A stretch of 64,000 nt of DNA from Pseudomonas mosselii (lineage in GTDB: Bacteria > Pseudomonadota > Gammaproteobacteria > Pseudomonadales > Pseudomonadaceae): the NCBI RefSeq assembly GCF_019823065.1, contig NZ_CP081966.1, positions 5,363,501 through 5,427,500 on the forward strand. The letters run 5' to 3'. The notes beneath the pieces were generated by a model that worked only from the letters and a program-made list of their open reading frames with translations, ran no database searches and had not been told where the DNA came from. Shown one piece after another: positions 1 through 10,986 of this stretch; the first letter of the stretch is position 1; each line of letters begins with the position of its first letter. Position numbers and translations under genes: made by a program.

Positions 1-1649
<1,649 letters not shown>

Positions 1650-1661
1650 TCGACAGCGAAT

Positions 1662-1687
1662 TTATACAAAAAAATATTCTTGTATAA
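1662..1687. promoter_or_regulatory. Dyad operator site 2
   Basis: TTATACAA-N10-TTGTATAA, a perfect 8-bp inverted repeat between the oxidoreductase and the DUF523 gene. Its right half contains TATAAG (1683-1688), resembling a -10 element, so the dyad may overlap a promoter for the genes from 1756 onward. Same architecture as dyads 1 and 3. Confidence 0.7.
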
Positions 1688-1709
1688 GTTTTCATCTGTG
1701 CTGGAATAG

Positions 1710-1739
1710 ACTTGTACAAACCGTGCAGCCTGTACAAGT
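1710..1739. promoter_or_regulatory. Dyad operator site 3
   Basis: ACTTGTACA-N12-TGTACAAGT, a perfect 9-bp inverted repeat 17 bp before the ATG of the DUF523-DUF1722 gene. Its centre is 50 bp from that of dyad 2, close to five helical turns, so both could be bound on one DNA face. It could also compete with translation or transcription start at 1756. Confidence 0.7.
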
Positions 1740-1755
1740 CATTCCGGAGACCGCG

Positions 1756-2724
1756 ATGAACGCTTTCCCGCCCAGCGGCAAGCCACGTCTGGCCATCAGC
1801 GCCTGCCTGACTGGCCTGAACGTACGCTACAACGCCGGCCACAAAGCCTCCAGCCTCTGTCTTGAACTGCTCGACCAGCATTTCGACTGGGTCCCACTGT
1901 GCCCCGAGGTCGCCATTGGCCTGGGCACGCCCCGGGAACCCATTCGCCTGGTGGGCGATCCCGAGCACCCGGCTGTCACCGGTACGCGTAACAATGTCAC
2001 CGATTTCGCCGGCCCGTTGCGTGCCTACGGCGCGCAGATGGCCGACGAACTCGACGATATCTGCGGCTACATCTTCATGCAAAAGTCACCGTCCTGTGGC
2101 CTTGAACGGGTCAAGGTCTACCAGGAGGACGGCCGCCCGGCCCACCAGAATGGCCGGGGCGCCTACGCCGCGGCATTCTGCGAGCGGCGCCCGGACCTGC
2201 CGGTCGAAGAGGAAGGCCGGCTGCACGATCCGGTGCTGCGGGAAAACTTCATCGCCCGCGTCTACGCCTACGCCGACTGGCGCCAACTGCTGCGCCAGGG
2301 CCTGAGTCGCGGCGCGCTGATCCGTTTCCATGCCCGCTACAAGTACCTGCTGATGGCGCACAATCCCCAGGCGTACCGCGGCCTTGGGCGCCTGCTCGGG
2401 AGCATGAGCCGCGACGATGATCCAGCGCAGCTCGGTCCGCGCTACTTCAGCCAGCTGATGCAGGCGCTACGCCGCTGCGCAAGCCGCGGCACCCACGGCA
2501 ACGTGCTTCAGCACCTGAGCGGCTACCTGCGCAACGACCTCGGCCAGGCGGACAAGGCCGAGCTGCAACAGGTCATCGGCCAGTACCAGAAAGGCGTGGT
2601 GCCTTTGGTGGTGCCCTTGACCCTGCTCAAGCACCATCTGCGCCGTCATCCCGATCCCTACCTGCTGCAACAGGCCTACCTGCAACCCCATCCGGAAGAC
2701 CTCGGACTGCGCAATGCCATCTGA
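1756..2724 (+). CDS. DUF523 and DUF1722 domain protein
   Basis: Protein of 322 residues with two conserved domains. The N-terminal DUF523 domain (about residues 10-150) has the cysteine motifs ISACLTGLNVRYNAGHK and MQKSPSCG. The C-terminal DUF1722 (YbgA-like) domain spans about 190-310 and includes the typical FHARYKYLLMAHNP. The ATG at 1756 is chosen because CCGGAGA precedes it; the open frame upstream overlaps the previous gene. Fused DUF523-DUF1722 proteins are known next to photolyase genes in Proteobacteria, as here, but their activity is not established. The conserved cysteines suggest metal or Fe-S binding, which is inference. The 3' end overlaps the MerR gene by 11 nt. Confidence 0.92.
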   Translation: MNAFPPSGKPRLAISACLTGLNVRYNAGHKASSLCLELLDQHFDWVPLCPEVAIGLGTPREPIRLVGDPEHPAVTGTRNNVTDFAGPLRAYGAQMADELDDICGYIFMQKSPSCGLERVKVYQEDGRPAHQNGRGAYAAAFCERRPDLPVEEEGRLHDPVLRENFIARVYAYADWRQLLRQGLSRGALIRFHARYKYLLMAHNPQAYRGLGRLLGSMSRDDDPAQLGPRYFSQLMQALRRCASRGTHGNVLQHLSGYLRNDLGQADKAELQQVIGQYQKGVVPLVVPLTLLKHHLRRHPDPYLLQQAYLQPHPEDLGLRNAI

Positions 2725-3589
2725 CCCCTTGCTGCCCATCGGCGAAGTGGCCCGCTTGACCGGCGTCAACCCAGTCACCCTGCGCGCCTGGGAACGCCGC
2801 TACGGCTTGATCACGCCGCAGCGCACGCCCAAGGGGCATCGTCTTTATCCCCAGGACCAGGTGCAGCGCGTCCAGGCCGTGCTGCGCTGGCTGGAGCGTG
2901 GCGCCGCGGTGAGCCAGGTGCGCGAACTGCTGGACAATGCCACGCACGCCACCGCGCCGATCCAGGGCGAATGGGGCGAGCGTATCGAACAGCTGATCAA
3001 GGCCATCGCCCGGCTTGCCCAGCGTCCGCTGGACCAGCTGATCAACCAGATGATCGCCCTCTACCCTGCTGTGACCGTCTGCGAGCGTCTGCTGCTACCG
3101 CTGCTTGAAGCCCTCGAACAGCGCTGGCAAACGCATTTCGACGCCCGGCTGGAACAAGTGTTCTTCCAAGGCTGGCTGCGCAGCAAGCTGGGGGCACGGG
3201 TCTATCACGACAGTCACTCGCTCGGTGGCCCCTGCGTACTGCTTGCCCGCACCGACGATGCACCTTTCGATCCGCAATTTTGGCTCTGCGCCTGGCTGCT
3301 GAGCAGCAACGGCTACGCTCTGGAGATCCTCGAGTGGTCAGTCGAGCCCCGCCAACTGCGCCAGGCCGTGGAGCAGTTGCGGCCGCAAGCGCTGCTGCTG
3401 CACCTCGGTCGCCGCCCCGACCTCGCCGCACTGGGCCGTGCGCTGCAGGACATCAACACGATGAAACTCCTGGGTGGCAACACAGTCACTCTCCATAAGG
3501 CGCAATTGCAGGCACTGTCGTTGACTGACCTACACCTGTTCGACAGCCCGCAAACCGCCTTGCGCCGTCTTCAGCAATCCCGACCTTGA
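2714..3589 (+). CDS. LitR/CarH-class MerR regulator without B12 motif
   Basis: Transcription regulator of 291 residues. Residues 5-72 form the MerR winged helix (IGEVARLTGVNPVTLRAWERRYG, then RTPKGHRLYP). A helical bundle (about 85-170) and a Rossmann-like C-terminal domain (about 175-285) follow, as in cobalamin-dependent photoreceptors LitR/CarH. The ExH/DxHxxG cobalamin ligand is absent: the equivalent stretch reads ARTDDAPFDPQF. It therefore resembles class II LitR proteins, reported in P. putida to act in blue-light responses without their own B12 and to need a LOV protein partner. Translationally coupled to the upstream gene and just ahead of phrB, it probably regulates its own operon through the three dyads. 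Confidence 0.88.
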   Translation: MPSDPLLPIGEVARLTGVNPVTLRAWERRYGLITPQRTPKGHRLYPQDQVQRVQAVLRWLERGAAVSQVRELLDNATHATAPIQGEWGERIEQLIKAIARLAQRPLDQLINQMIALYPAVTVCERLLLPLLEALEQRWQTHFDARLEQVFFQGWLRSKLGARVYHDSHSLGGPCVLLARTDDAPFDPQFWLCAWLLSSNGYALEILEWSVEPRQLRQAVEQLRPQALLLHLGRRPDLAALGRALQDINTMKLLGGNTVTLHKAQLQALSLTDLHLFDSPQTALRRLQQSRP

Positions 3590-3600
3590 GCCTTCCCCCC

Positions 3601-5037
3601 ATGCAACTGATCTGGCTGCGCAGCGACCTGCGCATCGACGACAACACTGCCCTCGCGGCCGCCTGTCAACGTGGCCCGACCGTGGCCCTCTGGATTGCCA
3701 GCCCCGGCCAGTGGCAGGCCCACGACGATGCGCCGTGCAAGGTCGATTTCTGGCTGCGCAACCTGCGACTGCTACAACAGTCGCTGGCGGCACTGAACAT
3801 TCCACTGCTGATTCGCACCTCCGACACCTGGGCAGATGTCCCTGAATGCGTGCTCGGTGTCTGCCGTCAGCACCGCATAGAGGCCGTGCACTGGAACGAC
3901 GAATACGGCATCAACGAGGCACGGCGGGACCAAGCGACATATGAAGCGCTGCAGCAAGCCGGGATCAGCGCCACCGGCCACCTCGACCAGCTGCTGTTCA
4001 GACCCGGCAGCGTGCTGACCCGCACTGGCCAGTACTTCCAGGTATTCAGCCAGTTCAAGCGAGTCTGCCTGGAGCACCTGCACCGCAGCCTCCCGCCGCT
4101 GGTTCAATCGGTACAGGCCCAGCAGTCCCTCGGTATTCATGGCGACGCCATCCCGCTGCAGATCGAAGGCTTCGAGCCCCCTTCCGATACCCTGCGCCAG
4201 CACTGGCCTGCAGGCGAGGATGAAGGCAGGCGGCGGCTACAGCGCTTCGTCGACGAAACCATCGACGACTACGCCCAACTGCGCGACCTGCCTGCCAAGG
4301 CAGGCACCAGCCAGTTGTCCCCCTATCTCGCCGCTGGCGTGCTCTCGCCGCGCCAGTGCCTACACGCGGCACTGGCGAGCAACAGGGGCGAATTCGACAG
4401 CGGCAGCGTCGGCGTGCAGACCTGGGTCAACGAGCTGCTGTGGCGCGAGTTCTACAAGCACACCCTGGTGGGCTACCCCCGAGTCTCCCGGCACCGCGCC
4501 TTCCGCCCGCAGACAGAAGCATTGCCCTGGCGCGACGCACCCGCCGACCTGCAGGCCTGGAAAGAGGGCCGAACCGGCTTCCCCCTGATCGATGCCGCCA
4601 TGCGCCAGCTGCTGCACACTGGCTGGATGCACAACCGCTTGCGCATGATCGTCGCCATGTTCCTCAGCAAGAACCTGCTGATCGACTGGCGGCAGGGCGA
4701 ACGGCATTTCATGCGTCACCTGATAGACGGGGACCTGGCCGCCAACAACGGTGGCTGGCAGTGGAGCGCCTCGACGGGGACCGATGCGGTGCCCTATTTC
4801 CGAATCTTCAACCCCGTTACCCAATCGCAGCGTTTCGACCCCAAGGGAACCTTCATCCGTCATTGGTTGCCTGAGCTGGAAGAAAAAGATGATCGATCGA
4901 TCCATCAACCGGTGAAATCTACGGATCTATTTGCTACTAATTATTACCTGAGCCCGATAGTCGATCTCGATAGCAGTCGCCAAAGAGCACTGGAGGCCTT
5001 CAAAGGCTTGTCCAACTGGCAGGATCAGAGGGCATAA
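3601..5037 (+). CDS. phrB: Deoxyribodipyrimidine photolyase (CPD class I)
   Basis: Light-driven repair of cyclobutane pyrimidine dimers using FADH- and an antenna cofactor. The 478 residues match the class I family: N-terminal antenna fold starting MQLIWLRSDLRIDDN, FAD domain with LSPYLAAGVLSPRQC, WVNELLWREFYKH, DAAMRQLLHTGWMHNR and the conserved NNGGWQWSASTGTDAVPYFRIFNP region split over residues ~385-410. A TTG at 3586 overlaps the MerR stop and could start five residues earlier, but the ATG at 3601 fits family N-termini. The last 110 bp are AT-richer than the rest. It is the core enzyme of the operon; the next gene begins 3 nt after its stop. Confidence 0.97.
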   Translation: MQLIWLRSDLRIDDNTALAAACQRGPTVALWIASPGQWQAHDDAPCKVDFWLRNLRLLQQSLAALNIPLLIRTSDTWADVPECVLGVCRQHRIEAVHWNDEYGINEARRDQATYEALQQAGISATGHLDQLLFRPGSVLTRTGQYFQVFSQFKRVCLEHLHRSLPPLVQSVQAQQSLGIHGDAIPLQIEGFEPPSDTLRQHWPAGEDEGRRRLQRFVDETIDDYAQLRDLPAKAGTSQLSPYLAAGVLSPRQCLHAALASNRGEFDSGSVGVQTWVNELLWREFYKHTLVGYPRVSRHRAFRPQTEALPWRDAPADLQAWKEGRTGFPLIDAAMRQLLHTGWMHNRLRMIVAMFLSKNLLIDWRQGERHFMRHLIDGDLAANNGGWQWSASTGTDAVPYFRIFNPVTQSQRFDPKGTFIRHWLPELEEKDDRSIHQPVKSTDLFATNYYLSPIVDLDSSRQRALEAFKGLSNWQDQRA

Positions 5038-5040
5038 CGC

Positions 5041-5721
5041 ATGACACGTCGTTTCTGGGTCACAGGAGCCAGCCACGGAGTTGGGCTGGCGTTGGTGGGA
5101 CAGTTGCTCGCATCGGGGCATCAGGTTGCCGCCAGTGGCAGGGATAGCCAGGAACTGGACACACTGGGCCAACAGCACGGCGCACGCCTGCTGCGCCTTC
5201 CCGCCCCCTTGCCGGAAGCGAGCCAACGGCTTCTGGCGAAATGGGGCGCACTCGACAGCCTGATCATCAACGCCGGCACCTGCGACTACCTGCCAGATGC
5301 TGTAGCGGATGGGGAGGTGTTCGAGCAGATCATCAGCAGCAACCTGCTGGCCACGCAGCAGTGCCTGGCCGGCGCCCTGCCACTGCTGGCCAAGGGCGAG
5401 AAACCACAGGTCATGGCCATCCTCAGTCGCTACTCGGCGTTGCAGCTGTTCGAGCCGAACCAGCCGCTCAGTGGCGGCAACAGCCTGCCGAAGTGGTTGA
5501 GCGAGCAACGCAACTCCTTGCACGCGCTGGGCATCGACCTGACCGTGGTGGCGCCTCAATCGCTGAAAAACCCGGTGAGCTCGGTGCAGGCCATTCCGGA
5601 GCCCTGGACGGCGCAAAGCGCGGCGCAGGAGTTGCTGGCACGCCTGGATCAGCGCCAACCCGAGCTGGTACTGGAGGTGCTCAACCCAGGCGAACTCTGG
5701 CCACTGCCGAAGAGCAGCTGA
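5041..5721 (+). CDS. Short-chain dehydrogenase/reductase
   Basis: SDR of 226 residues with N-terminal cofactor motif WVTGASHGVGLAL (TGxxxGxG), the NAG motif at LIINAGTCDY and the catalytic region ILSRYSALQLF...LPKWLSEQRN. The canonical YxxxK pair is not clear: the tyrosine follows SR directly, and the next lysine is in LPKW. The substrate is unknown. It is last in the photolyase operon, three nucleotides after phrB, and ends 9 nt from the convergent murI stop. A role with the other oxidoreductase in photoprotective metabolism is possible but unproven. Confidence 0.85.
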   Translation: MTRRFWVTGASHGVGLALVGQLLASGHQVAASGRDSQELDTLGQQHGARLLRLPAPLPEASQRLLAKWGALDSLIINAGTCDYLPDAVADGEVFEQIISSNLLATQQCLAGALPLLAKGEKPQVMAILSRYSALQLFEPNQPLSGGNSLPKWLSEQRNSLHALGIDLTVVAPQSLKNPVSSVQAIPEPWTAQSAAQELLARLDQRQPELVLEVLNPGELWPLPKSS

Positions 5722-5730
5722 CTGCAGGCT

Positions 5731-6528
5731 TCAAGGCAGGAAGCGCTGCACGCTGCCGGATTGGTTCCACAACAGCGGCAGGACTTTCTGCAGGTTGCCT
5801 GGCTCGCCACTGCTCCAGAACGCCGTCGGCTGCGCCGGCCCGTCGCCGAGCAGCCCGCGAGCATCCAGCAGACGTTGCAGTTGGCGCGCCACGGCAGCGC
5901 CGGTGTCGATGATCGCCACATCCGCCGGCACCATCTCGGCCAGCATGGGCCGTAGGAACGGATAGTGGGTGCAACCCAGGATCAGGGTGTCGCAGCCGGC
6001 CGCCAGCAACGGTTTCACATAACCCGACAGCAACTGGCGCAGTTGCTCGCTGACCAGGTCCCCCGCCTCAATACGCTCGACCAGCCCAGGGCAAGGTTGG
6101 GTGATTACCCGCACGTCATTGGCGAAGCGGTCGAGCAAGGCAGCGAACTTGGCGCTTTGCAGGGTACCGGTGGTGGCCAGCACGCCGACCACGCCGGAAC
6201 GGGTTGCCGCGGCCGCCGGCTTGACCGCCGGCTCCATCCCCACCAACGGCCAGTCCGGGTAAAGCTCGCGCAGGTCGGCCACCGCCGCCACCGTAGCCGT
6301 GTTGCAGGCCAGGACCAGCGCCTTGGCGCCCTGCTCATGGAAAAAACCGGCGATTAGTCGCAGGCGCTGGCGAATGTAGTCCGGCGACTTCTCGCCATAG
6401 GGCACATGGCCGCTGTCGGCCAGATAGAGCAACGACTCGTTGGGCAGCAGGCGCTGGATCTCGGCCAGCACCGACAAACCGCCAACGCCGGAGTCCATCA
6501 CGCCCACCGGCGCCGAACGCTCAGCCAT
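5731..6528 (-). CDS. murI: Glutamate racemase
   Basis: Interconverts L- and D-glutamate, supplying D-Glu for peptidoglycan. The 265-residue protein has both catalytic cysteines: C75 in VLACNTATV and C186 in [10 protein letters not shown], plus the substrate motif DSGVGGLSV and the YGEKS loop. The start MAERSAPVG at 6528 is preferred over an upstream ATG at 6549 because the latter lies well inside moeB; even so the ORF overlaps the moeB 3' end by 8 nt, indicating coupling. Last gene of the hemA-prfA-prmC-moeB-murI operon. Confidence 0.97.
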   Translation of the reverse strand: MAERSAPVGVMDSGVGGLSVLAEIQRLLPNESLLYLADSGHVPYGEKSPDYIRQRLRLIAGFFHEQGAKALVLACNTATVAAVADLRELYPDWPLVGMEPAVKPAAAATRSGVVGVLATTGTLQSAKFAALLDRFANDVRVITQPCPGLVERIEAGDLVSEQLRQLLSGYVKPLLAAGCDTLILGCTHYPFLRPMLAEMVPADVAIIDTGAAVARQLQRLLDARGLLGDGPAQPTAFWSSGEPGNLQKVLPLLWNQSGSVQRFLP

Positions 6529-7276
6529 GGCGATTGCCACACACGGCACAGGCGGGGTCGCGCTTGACCCGCAATTCGCGCATGCGGGTGCTCAGGGCGT
6601 CGATCAGCAGCAGGCGGCCGATCAGCGGCTCGCCGAAACCGGCCAGCAACTTCAGCGCTTCCAGTGCCTGCAGGCTGCCGACCAGCCCCACCAGCGGGCC
6701 GATTACCCCGGCCTCGCTGCAGGTCAGCTCGGCCTCGCTGCCATGGCCATACAGGCAGTGATAGCAGGGGCTGGTGTCGCGGCGGGTGTCGAACACCGAC
6801 AACTGGCCCTCAAGGCGGATCGCCGCGCCGCTGACCAACGGTTTGCCCGCAACCACGCAGGCAGCATTGACCGCCTCGCGGGTGCCGAAGTTGTCGGAGC
6901 AGTCGAGCACCACATCGACCGCCGCCACTGCGGCGGCCAGCGAATCCTCATCCAGTGCCCGACGATGGGCGACCAGGCTGATCTCCGGGTTGATCGCCTG
7001 CAAACGCCTGATGGCCGAATCGACCTTGCTCATGCCGACGCTGTCGCTGTCGTGGATCACCTGGCGTTGCAGGTTGGTCAGGTCGACGGTGTCGAAATCG
7101 GCCAGATGCAGCCCGCCGACACCTGCCGCGGCAAGGTACAGCGCCACCGGCGAGCCCAGCCCGCCGAGGCCGATGACCAGGGCCTTGCCGTGTTTCAGGC
7201 GCAACTGCCCATCGATATCCACCTGCGACAGCAGGATCTGCCGGCTGTAGCGCAACAGCTCCTGGTCGCTCAGCAT
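6521..7276 (-). CDS. moeB: HesA/MoeB/ThiF family adenylyltransferase
   Basis: E1-like enzyme that adenylates the C-terminal glycine of a sulfur carrier (MoaD or ThiS type). In its 251 residues are the nucleotide loop IGLGGLGS (35-42), the DxDxVxxxNLxRQ-like motif [13 protein letters not shown] (60-72), the zinc ligands C171/C174 (CYHC) and C243/C246 (CAVC), and C186 in [11 protein letters not shown], the family cysteine. Its position between prmC and murI is typical for pseudomonads. Whether it serves MoaD, ThiS or both cannot be told from sequence. It overlaps prmC by 7 nt. Confidence 0.93.
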   Translation of the reverse strand: MLSDQELLRYSRQILLSQVDIDGQLRLKHGKALVIGLGGLGSPVALYLAAAGVGGLHLADFDTVDLTNLQRQVIHDSDSVGMSKVDSAIRRLQAINPEISLVAHRRALDEDSLAAAVAAVDVVLDCSDNFGTREAVNAACVVAGKPLVSGAAIRLEGQLSVFDTRRDTSPCYHCLYGHGSEAELTCSEAGVIGPLVGLVGSLQALEALKLLAGFGEPLIGRLLLIDALSTRMRELRVKRDPACAVCGNRHG

Positions 7277-8100
7277 GACAGGCGCCCCAGACTGATACGT
7301 TCGTGGCCGCCCAGGTCGACACGGCTGGCGACATCGATGAAGCCCGCCGCTGCCAACAGGTCGCGTACAGCAGGCGCCTGGTCATAGCCGTGCTCGAGCA
7401 GCAGCCAACCACCGGGCTGCAGGTGTGCCGGGGCCTGGGCGACGATCACCCGCAGGTCGTCCAGCCCGTCTTCGCCGGCCACCAGGGCACTGCTGGGCTC
7501 GAAGCGCACGTCACCAGCCACCAGGTGCGGATCGGCGGCGCGGATATAGGGCGGGTTGCTGAGAATCATGTCGAAACGCTCACCCACAAGGGCATCGAAC
7601 CAGTGGCTGGCGCGCACCTGGACATTGCCCAGGCCCAGGCGCTCGCGGTTGCGCTCGGCCAAGGCCACGGCCTCGTCGATGCGGTCCACCGCCGTGACCT
7701 GCCACGCCGGGCACTCACTGGCCAGGGCCAGGGCGATGGCCCCGGTGCCGGTGCCCAGGTCGAGGACCCGGGCAGGCGTGGGCGGCACGAGTTCGAGGGC
7801 GGTTTCCACCAGCAGCTCGGTGTCCGGACGCGGAATCAGCGTGTGTGGCGCGACTTCCAGATCCAGTTTCCAGAACCCCTGCTGGCCGAGGATATAGGCC
7901 ACCGGCTCACCGGCGCGACGCCGCTCGAGGTAGTCGGCGAACACCTGCGCCGCCTCGCTGCTGACGATGCGCTCGGGCCAGGTGTGCAGGAAGCTGCGCG
8001 ACTTGCCCAGGGCCGCGGCCAGGAGCAACTCGGCGTCCAGCCGCTCGGTCGGCGAGTCCGGCAACTGCGCGTTACGCAGCAGGCTGGCGATGATGGTCAT
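7270..8100 (-). CDS. prmC: Release factor glutamine methyltransferase
   Basis: SAM-dependent enzyme that methylates the GGQ glutamine of peptide release factors. The 276 residues have the N-terminal helical release-factor-binding domain (1-85), SAM motif VLDLGTGTGAIAL (112-124) and catalytic NPPY (182-185). It starts immediately next to the stop of prfA, its own substrate, so enzyme and target are made from one message. Confidence 0.97.
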   Translation of the reverse strand: MTIIASLLRNAQLPDSPTERLDAELLLAAALGKSRSFLHTWPERIVSSEAAQVFADYLERRRAGEPVAYILGQQGFWKLDLEVAPHTLIPRPDTELLVETALELVPPTPARVLDLGTGTGAIALALASECPAWQVTAVDRIDEAVALAERNRERLGLGNVQVRASHWFDALVGERFDMILSNPPYIRAADPHLVAGDVRFEPSSALVAGEDGLDDLRVIVAQAPAHLQPGGWLLLEHGYDQAPAVRDLLAAAGFIDVASRVDLGGHERISLGRLSC

Positions 8101-9183
8101 TCAATCCCCCAGGGCGGCCAGCTGATCGGCCTGGTATTCGGCCAGCAACGGCTCGATCACGGCCTCCACGCCACCGGCGAGGATATCGTCCAGGGAGTAG
8201 AGCGTAAGGTTGATACGGTGGTCGGTGACCCGGCCCTGTGGATAGTTGTAGGTGCGGATGCGCTCGGAGCGGTCACCCGAACCCACCAGCAGCTTGCGCT
8301 CGCTGGCGATGGCGTTCTGCGCGGCGCTGGTCTGCATGTCGTTCAGCTTGGCCGACAGCCAGGACATGGCGCGGGCACGGTTCTTGTGCTGCGAACGCTC
8401 TTCCTGGCACTCGACCACGATGCCGGTGGGCAAGTGGGTGATGCGGATCGCCGAGTCGGTCTTGTTGACGTGCTGGCCGCCGGCGCCGGAGGCGCGATAG
8501 GTGTCCACGCGCAGGTCAGCCGGGTTGATCTCGATCGCCACCTGCTCATCTGGTTCGGGCAGCACCGCCACGGTGCAGGCGGAGGTATGGATGCGGCCCT
8601 GCGATTCGGTTTCCGGGACTCGCTGCACACGGTGCGCGCCGGACTCGAACTTGAGCTTGCCGTAGACGCTGTCGCCTTCGACCCGGGCGATGATCTCCTT
8701 GTAGCCGCCGTGCTCGCCCTCGTTCTCGGAGAGGATCTCCAGGCGCCAGCCGCGTTTCTCGGCGTAGCGCGAGTACATGCGGAACAGGTCGCCGGAGAAG
8801 ATCGCCGCCTCGTCGCCGCCGGTGCCGGCGCGGATCTCGAGGAACACGTTGCGCCCGTCGTTGGGGTCCTTGGGCAGCAGCATGCGCTGTAGTTGCGACT
8901 CCAGGCCCACCAGTTGCTCTTTCGCCTCCCGCACTTCTTCGACCGCCATCTCGCGCAGGTCGGGGTCGGCGTCCTTGAGCAGCGCCTGAGCGCCTTCGAG
9001 GTCGTCCTGGACCTTGCGCCAGCCTTGATAGCAGGCGATCACCGGCTCGACTTCGGCGTACTCGCGGGAGTAGGCGCGAAAACGCGTCTGGTCGGAAATG
9101 ACTTCGGCGTCACCGAGCAGCGCGGTGAGTTCCTCGAAGCGATCCTGGAGCGTGTCCAGTTTGTTCAGCAGCGACGCTTTCAT
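8101..9183 (-). CDS. prfA: Peptide chain release factor 1
   Basis: Recognises UAA and UAG stop codons and triggers peptide release on the ribosome. The protein has the standard 360 residues. GGQ lies at 235-237 within [15 protein letters not shown] and is the target of PrmC. The RF1-type recognition tripeptide is PET at 190-192 (VPETESQG), in place of the PAT of E. coli. Its ATG overlaps the hemA stop as ATGA. Confidence 0.98.
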   Translation of the reverse strand: MKASLLNKLDTLQDRFEELTALLGDAEVISDQTRFRAYSREYAEVEPVIACYQGWRKVQDDLEGAQALLKDADPDLREMAVEEVREAKEQLVGLESQLQRMLLPKDPNDGRNVFLEIRAGTGGDEAAIFSGDLFRMYSRYAEKRGWRLEILSENEGEHGGYKEIIARVEGDSVYGKLKFESGAHRVQRVPETESQGRIHTSACTVAVLPEPDEQVAIEINPADLRVDTYRASGAGGQHVNKTDSAIRITHLPTGIVVECQEERSQHKNRARAMSWLSAKLNDMQTSAAQNAIASERKLLVGSGDRSERIRTYNYPQGRVTDHRINLTLYSLDDILAGGVEAVIEPLLAEYQADQLAALGD

Positions 9184-10457
9184 TGCGGGGATTTGTCCGT
9201 CGAGCCCTCGTGGAGGGCGAAGAGTTCCTGGGCCATGGCCAGCGCATCGAGGCGGCCTTCGGCGGAGAGCTTTTTCAGTTGCACGCTGGGGGCGTGCAGG
9301 AGCTTGTTGGTCAGGCCCCGGGCCAGCTGCATGAGCACGTCCTCGGGGTTGCCGCCGTTGCCGAGCAGGCGCAGGGCCTTTTGCAGTTCTTCGTCGCGCA
9401 GGCGCTCGCTCTGCTGGCGGTAGGCCTTGAGCACATCCACCGCCGCCAGCTCGCGCAGGCGCACCATGAAGTCGTCGGCACCGGCCGAGACCAGCTCTTC
9501 GGCGGCCTGGGCCGCGCCCTGGCGGCTCTTGAGGTTTTCCGCGACGACTTCGTGCAGGTCGTCGACGGTATAGAGGTAGACGTCGTCCAACTCGCCCACC
9601 TGCGGCTCGATGTCACGCGGCACGGCGATGTCGACCATGAAGATCGGCTTGTGCCGGCGCTGCTTCAGCGCGCTCTCCACCGCGCCCTTGCCGAGAATCG
9701 GCAACTGGCTGGCGGTGGAACTGATGACGATGTCGCTGTTGGCCAGTTCCTGCGGGATATCCGATAGCAGCACGGCATGGGCGCCGAACTGCTCGGCGAG
9801 AATGCTGGCGCGCTCGAGGGTGCGGTTGGCCACGACGATGCGACGCACGCCCTGCTCGTGCAGGTGACGGGCGACCAGGGTGATGGTCTCACCGGCGCCG
9901 ATCAGCAGCGCCTGGCTGCGGCCCAGGTCGGAGAAGATCTGCTTGGCCAGACTGACCGCGGCGAACGCCACCGAGACCGGGTTTTCGCCGATGGCGGTGT
10001 CGGTGCGCACCTGCTTGGCGGCGCTGAAGGTGGCCTGGAACAGGCGCCCCAGCAGCGGCCCGACGGTGCCGGCCTCGCGGGCCACGGCGTAGGCTGACTT
10101 CATCTGGCCGAGGATCTGCGGTTCGCCGAGTACCAGCGAATCGAGGCCGGAGGCCACGCGCATCATGTGCCGAACCGCATCGTGCTCTTCATGGACGTAG
10201 GCGCTGGCACGCAGTTCGTCGAGGCTCAGCTGGTGGTAGTCGGCCAGCCATTGCAGCACGGTGTCGGCGGCGAGGTGGTCCTGCTCTATATAGAGTTCGC
10301 TGCGGTTGCAGGTGGACAGGATCGCCGCCTCGCGGCTGGCGGTCAGTCGGCAGAGCTGCTGCAGGGCGTCGACCAGCTGCTCGGGCGTAAACGCCACGCG
10401 CTCGCGTACGTCTACCGAGGCAGTCTTATGGTTGATACCAAGTGCAAGAAAGGCCAT
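9180..10457 (-). CDS. hemA: Glutamyl-tRNA reductase
   Basis: First committed step of C5 haem synthesis: NADPH-dependent reduction of glutamyl-tRNA(Glu) to glutamate-1-semialdehyde. The 425 residues begin [13 protein letters not shown], with the catalytic cysteine C50 in [10 protein letters not shown], the tRNA-binding helix region, the NADP domain ([18 protein letters not shown]) and the C-terminal dimerisation helices. First gene of the minus-strand operon running to murI; its promoter must lie in the gap upstream of 10458. Confidence 0.98.
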   Translation of the reverse strand: MAFLALGINHKTASVDVRERVAFTPEQLVDALQQLCRLTASREAAILSTCNRSELYIEQDHLAADTVLQWLADYHQLSLDELRASAYVHEEHDAVRHMMRVASGLDSLVLGEPQILGQMKSAYAVAREAGTVGPLLGRLFQATFSAAKQVRTDTAIGENPVSVAFAAVSLAKQIFSDLGRSQALLIGAGETITLVARHLHEQGVRRIVVANRTLERASILAEQFGAHAVLLSDIPQELANSDIVISSTASQLPILGKGAVESALKQRRHKPIFMVDIAVPRDIEPQVGELDDVYLYTVDDLHEVVAENLKSRQGAAQAAEELVSAGADDFMVRLRELAAVDVLKAYRQQSERLRDEELQKALRLLGNGGNPEDVLMQLARGLTNKLLHAPSVQLKKLSAEGRLDALAMAQELFALHEGSTDKSPQ

Positions 10458-10660
10458 GCAAGGTCGCTGGTTGGGACGTGAAGCCGATAATTGTCCTACT
10501 TCGCAGGTTTTAGAACAACCACCGTTCGCTATTGTGGCGATGCGGCGTGCCTATCGCTCCACACCGCCACCCATCCCTGCCGTTGCCGTTGCCGATCTGG
10601 AGTCTAGCGCCATACCCAGCTAGCGACAGCTGCGCCAGTCCAGGCGCCGCCCGTACTTTC

Positions 10661-10761
10661 GCGACTTCAGGAGGCCGAACGCAGGCCTAGCGAAGGGAGG
10701 TGACGGGCATGGATGCCCATCAAGCGCTGCGCAAGAACTCCGCTCGGCCTCCTGAAGTCGC
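10661..10761 (+). repeat. 18-bp perfect inverted repeat
   Basis: Arms GCGACTTCAGGAGGCCGA (10661-10678) and its exact complement at 10744-10761 enclose 65 nt. Inside is a second hairpin, GGGCAT-GG-ATGCCC (about 10705-10718), that would bury the ATG of the mini-ORF. The arrangement looks like a folded RNA or a small mobile palindrome rather than a plain terminator, since no T-run follows. Confidence 0.7.
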
Positions 10762-10777
10762 AATTGGCGTTGCCTGA
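10709..10777 (+). CDS. Possible 22-residue mini-ORF in a hairpin
   Basis: The ATG at 10709 is 8 nt downstream of a very strong Shine-Dalgarno (GGGAGGTGA at 10695-10703). The 22-residue peptide begins MDAHQALRK and ends IGVA before TGA. The SD-rich segment and start lie in the loop of the 18-bp inverted repeat, and the start codon itself is in an inner stem. It resembles nothing I can name. It could be a leader peptide, a small protein or a chance feature of a structured repeat. Confidence 0.35.
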   Translation: MDAHQALRKNSARPPEVAIGVA

Positions 10778-10803
10778 ACTACCGCGCGCTCAGAAGCAAA
10801 AAC

Positions 10804-10833
10804 AAGGGCAAGGGCAAGGGCAAGGGCAAGGGC
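10804..10833. repeat. AAGGGC hexamer tandem repeat, five copies
   Basis: Five perfect copies of AAGGGC in a row, within the gap upstream of the TPR lipoprotein gene. Such a run is prone to slippage, so copy number may vary between strains. No function is evident. Confidence 0.85.
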
Positions 10834-10986
10834 AGGATGCCTTGGGCTGGTTGCGAACCACCGCCCCGGCGCATTGTCCCTATACTCCGAAGCACCGCTT
10901 CACACCACGACCTTCGCAGGTGGGTTTGCCATCGCGCTTGTGTCATCATGCTCCGACCGCCGGTTTAGCCTCTTTAATAAGCCTCT

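Larger units (their letters stand above)
10458..10986. other. Intergenic region hemA / TPR lipoprotein
   Basis: 529 bp divergent gap that should carry promoters for hemA (minus) and the lipoprotein operon (plus). It holds an 18-bp inverted repeat around a possible mini-ORF (10661-10777), a hexamer tandem repeat (10804-10833) and a -10-like TATACT at 10881-10886. No longer gene is convincing. Confidence 0.7.

Noticed and set aside
3586..3600. TTG at 3586 as start of phrB
   Set aside because: The ATG at 3601 fits family N-termini, and the TTG overlaps the MerR stop.
10804..10833. Hexamer array as a CRISPR or clustered repeat
   Set aside because: Units are six bases with no spacers, and no cas gene is nearby.
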